Shown here in pieces: positions 61,700 through 64,000 of a stretch of DNA of 64,000 nucleotides. Origin of the DNA: Hypomesus transpacificus (Eukaryota > Chordata > Actinopteri > Osmeriformes > Osmeridae); the NCBI RefSeq assembly GCF_021917145.1, contig NC_061062.1:2423247-2487246 (forward strand). Direction: 5' to 3'. A program made the position numbers and the translations under genes. Position 1 is the first letter of the stretch; each line of letters begins with the position of its first letter. A model generated the notes under the pieces. That model was not told the DNA's origin. It saw only the letters and a list, made by a program, of their open reading frames with translations, and did no database searches.

Positions 61700-64000
61700 T
61701 GTTTTTCATTGGGGATTCTTTTGACAGAAGTGGGGGTTTGTAGACAGTGTTTCTGTCAATTGTAAATTACGGAGTGTGACTTTTAGTCTGACAGTGGGGA
61801 TCCTTGTTCATAGTGTAGCGAGTCAGAAAGCTTCTTAGAAGGGAGGAGGTTGTGGAATGCATTGAAATAACAATAATAGCCAAAGTAGGTTAAATCTTTG
61901 TACTTTCAACACCAACTTTTTCAAATAACAAAGGAATTATGTAATTTTTATGTACTTTTAAATAAGGGCTCTTTTATGCATCACATTTACGATGAATGGA
62001 AAAATATGTCCCTTTCTGAGAGTTGAGACTGTGGAGGAGGAGTTGGGGTGGGAAGGAGGAGGAGGGGGTGGGAGGGGGGCGCAGGAGAGGAAAAAATCCT
62101 TCCAGAAGCTGAGAGTTGAATCTGTCATATTTTATAGTATGGCTACTGCTGTCCCAGACTGGAATTCTGCACCATGCAGTGAAACTGATTGTATTTCCTC
62201 ATGCACAGGGATCTGAAGGATGTGAGTTTGGCTCCTGACTCGAGCAGTACGTCCCAAACGCAAAGGGGAGTCTGGTTTACCAAAGGAGATTCTGGGAGGT
62301 TCCTGGGTTCAGGGTTGCCTTTAGCTGGCTTTGATGTGAGTTGTGTGTGTCGTGTCCATAACTATATCTGATACTTTTAGTTTGAGCTCTGTGTAAACAT
62401 GGAATCATCCCCACTCAATCGCTCTCAGCGATGTCAAGGGTGCGGGTCTCAATAGGGGCTGCATCCGTCTGCAGGCACCCTGTCTGTTGGTGAATGCGGG
62501 AGACAGAATGAGGGAGGGAAGCGAGAGAGAGGGAGACAGACAGCGATGGATCAGAGGCAGAGTGACCTCAGTGAGGGGGACTGGTAGTGGTAAGGTGAAC
62601 CAGTAAAGCGGTGAACAAATTCTCATTGTGAGAGACTGGGTACCATAGCGTAATGACAGCCACAACAGCCCCACGGTGACAGATTGATTTCAGACAATAT
62701 TCCTGGATTGTCAAGAGGCCCCATGGCTGTCAGTGAGAGCTTTGCCTGCTCCTCCGCCCCCTCTGTCTGTCTCACTCTCCCCCTCTCTATTCTCTCTCTC
62801 TCCACCTCTCTCTCTCTCTCCACCACTCTCTTTGTTTCTCTGTCTCTCTCTCTCTGTCTCACTCCACCACTCTCTCTCTTTCTCTGTCTCTCTCTCTTTC
62901 TCAACCTCTCTCTCTCTCTTCACCTCTTCCTCTTCCTACTCCGCCTCGTCCGACTCTCTCTCCGAGTCTGAATCGGTCCATTCTGCGCAGACATGGCTCC
63001 TACATCCTAGTCTGTCATTGGCCGTCCCTGTGAAAGGGTCTGCGGTTGACAAAGGCGCTGGTGTGAAGCGCCTGGCTGGGTCATGTGGAGGGATGGAAGC
63101 TCTTCAGACACCAGGGTGGTGTCGGGTTCCTGGGTACAGACAGTGGAGGAGCAGAACAGTGCCGCACCACAACTAGGCTGGGTCATCACCCCATTACACC
63201 GGCCGAGCCTGCACTGTCACTGACCCCCTCTCTCTCTCTGTCTCTGTTTCACACACACCGCTGGAGATGGCTCCACGCCTTGTCTACAGGCCTGTGTGGT
63301 TGACAGCTCGACCTTTCGAGAGTTCTTAACAGCACTTTCAGCCGTTGGATACAGTGGTTGTTTGTCACTGCGCACAGCCAGCTTGGAGAATGTGTTGAAG
63401 GCTGGCTAGCGTGTCCACTGTCTCAGACCAGTGCAGGAGCCTAGGCGGGGTGGGGGGGGGAGGGGGAGGACCGGACACAGACATCCCTCTCTAGTGCTAG
63501 CCACTGGTCCGTCAAGCACCAGTACAGTGGGAGGGAGAAGGCTTAAATCACAGGCCCGGTCTCCTCAACTGTAGTCACACAGAGGGAGGATGTGGTTCCA
63601 ACCTAATCTGAGGTCATCGAAAGCAAAGGGTTTAATCTTTAACCCAGTTAGTTTGGCAGGCACAGCAAAATTACATATACACTGGATTAATGACTTACTG
63701 TATTGTCACCCTATAATGGCTGTGTGTGTGTGTGTGTGTGTGTGTGTCTGTCCAGCTCCATCGATAAACAGGTGCTTGCCCTTTTCTACACACACACACA
63801 CACATACACACACACATACAGTAAACACACACTCTCACACACGGGGCGAGAGAGAGAGCAGGCTCTGTTTTACTGTGTCATGTGGCTGGTTCTGGGCCAG
63901 GGAGTGGGGTGTGAGATTGTTGAGATTCCTGGTTACTGCCGGCTGGGCCCACCTAATCCCCTGTACTCCCACAGCCTGCTCTCCCTGGAAGCCGTGTGCT
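61700..64000. other. Right-hand flank, presumed intron or intergenic
   Basis: Unique sequence with a CT repeat (62762-62943), GT and CA repeats (63720-63746, 63790-63841) and GA-rich patches. An acceptor-like CCCACAG near 63976 is followed by an open stretch to the edge, but too short to call an exon. Confidence 0.5.

Noticed and set aside
63976-64000. Exon beginning at the window edge after CCCACAG
   Set aside because: Only about 24 bases are visible and, in the phase required after the 53089 donor, they do not read like the expected PPK start of FGFRL1.

Overview
The window is nuclear DNA from a ray-finned (teleost) fish. The evidence is vertebrate multi-exon genes with GT-AG introns and fish-like intron sizes, an intact Tc1-type transposon, several copies of a tRNA-derived SINE ending in the tail common in fish genomes, and abundant CA, CT and C-run simple repeats. 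I rebuilt exons by hand from reading frame, splice sites and protein family resemblance; no alignment was run.

Layout, left to right. 1-4393 (minus): the first 11 coding exons of an HSP110-family chaperone, best match HSPA4L; the 3' half lies outside the window. 5724-8873 (plus): CHMP3/VPS24, complete, divergent from hspa4l. 10203-15168 (plus): REEP1, complete, with an unusually long proline-rich penultimate exon. 17625-18552 (minus): MRPL35, complete and convergent with reep1. 19448-25237 (minus): a nine-exon gene for a 340-residue cysteine-rich type I membrane protein that I cannot name; a Tc1 element with an intact transposase frame and a hAT-type MITE sit in its introns. 25776-30055 (minus): CFAP99, 15 coding exons. 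31161-49546 (plus): ZFYVE28/LST2, 14 coding exons, with a 9-kb first intron and one apparent frameshift at a C10 run. 52998-53089 (plus): a signal-peptide exon that starts another secreted or membrane protein gene (FGFRL1 is the best guess), followed by about 11 kb of repeat-rich intron or intergenic DNA to the end, including a nearly identical 0.89-kb unit present three times in tandem.

The genes are ordinary cell-biology genes rather than one pathway: protein folding (hspa4l), ESCRT-III (chmp3), ER shaping (reep1), mitochondrial translation (mrpl35), cilia (cfap99) and endosomal EGFR control (zfyve28). From memory, human CHMP3, REEP1 and MRPL35 lie together at 2p11.2, CFAP99 and ZFYVE28 are neighbours at 4p16.3, and HSPA4L is at 4q28, so the window joins blocks that are separate in human.

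I did not find a new defence or metabolic system. The best leads are the unnamed receptor-like gene, a putative RFX/FOXJ1-type ciliary promoter between cfap99 and zfyve28, the two alternative C-termini and the expanded proline-rich exon of reep1, and the recent tandem triplication at 59.0-61.7 kb.
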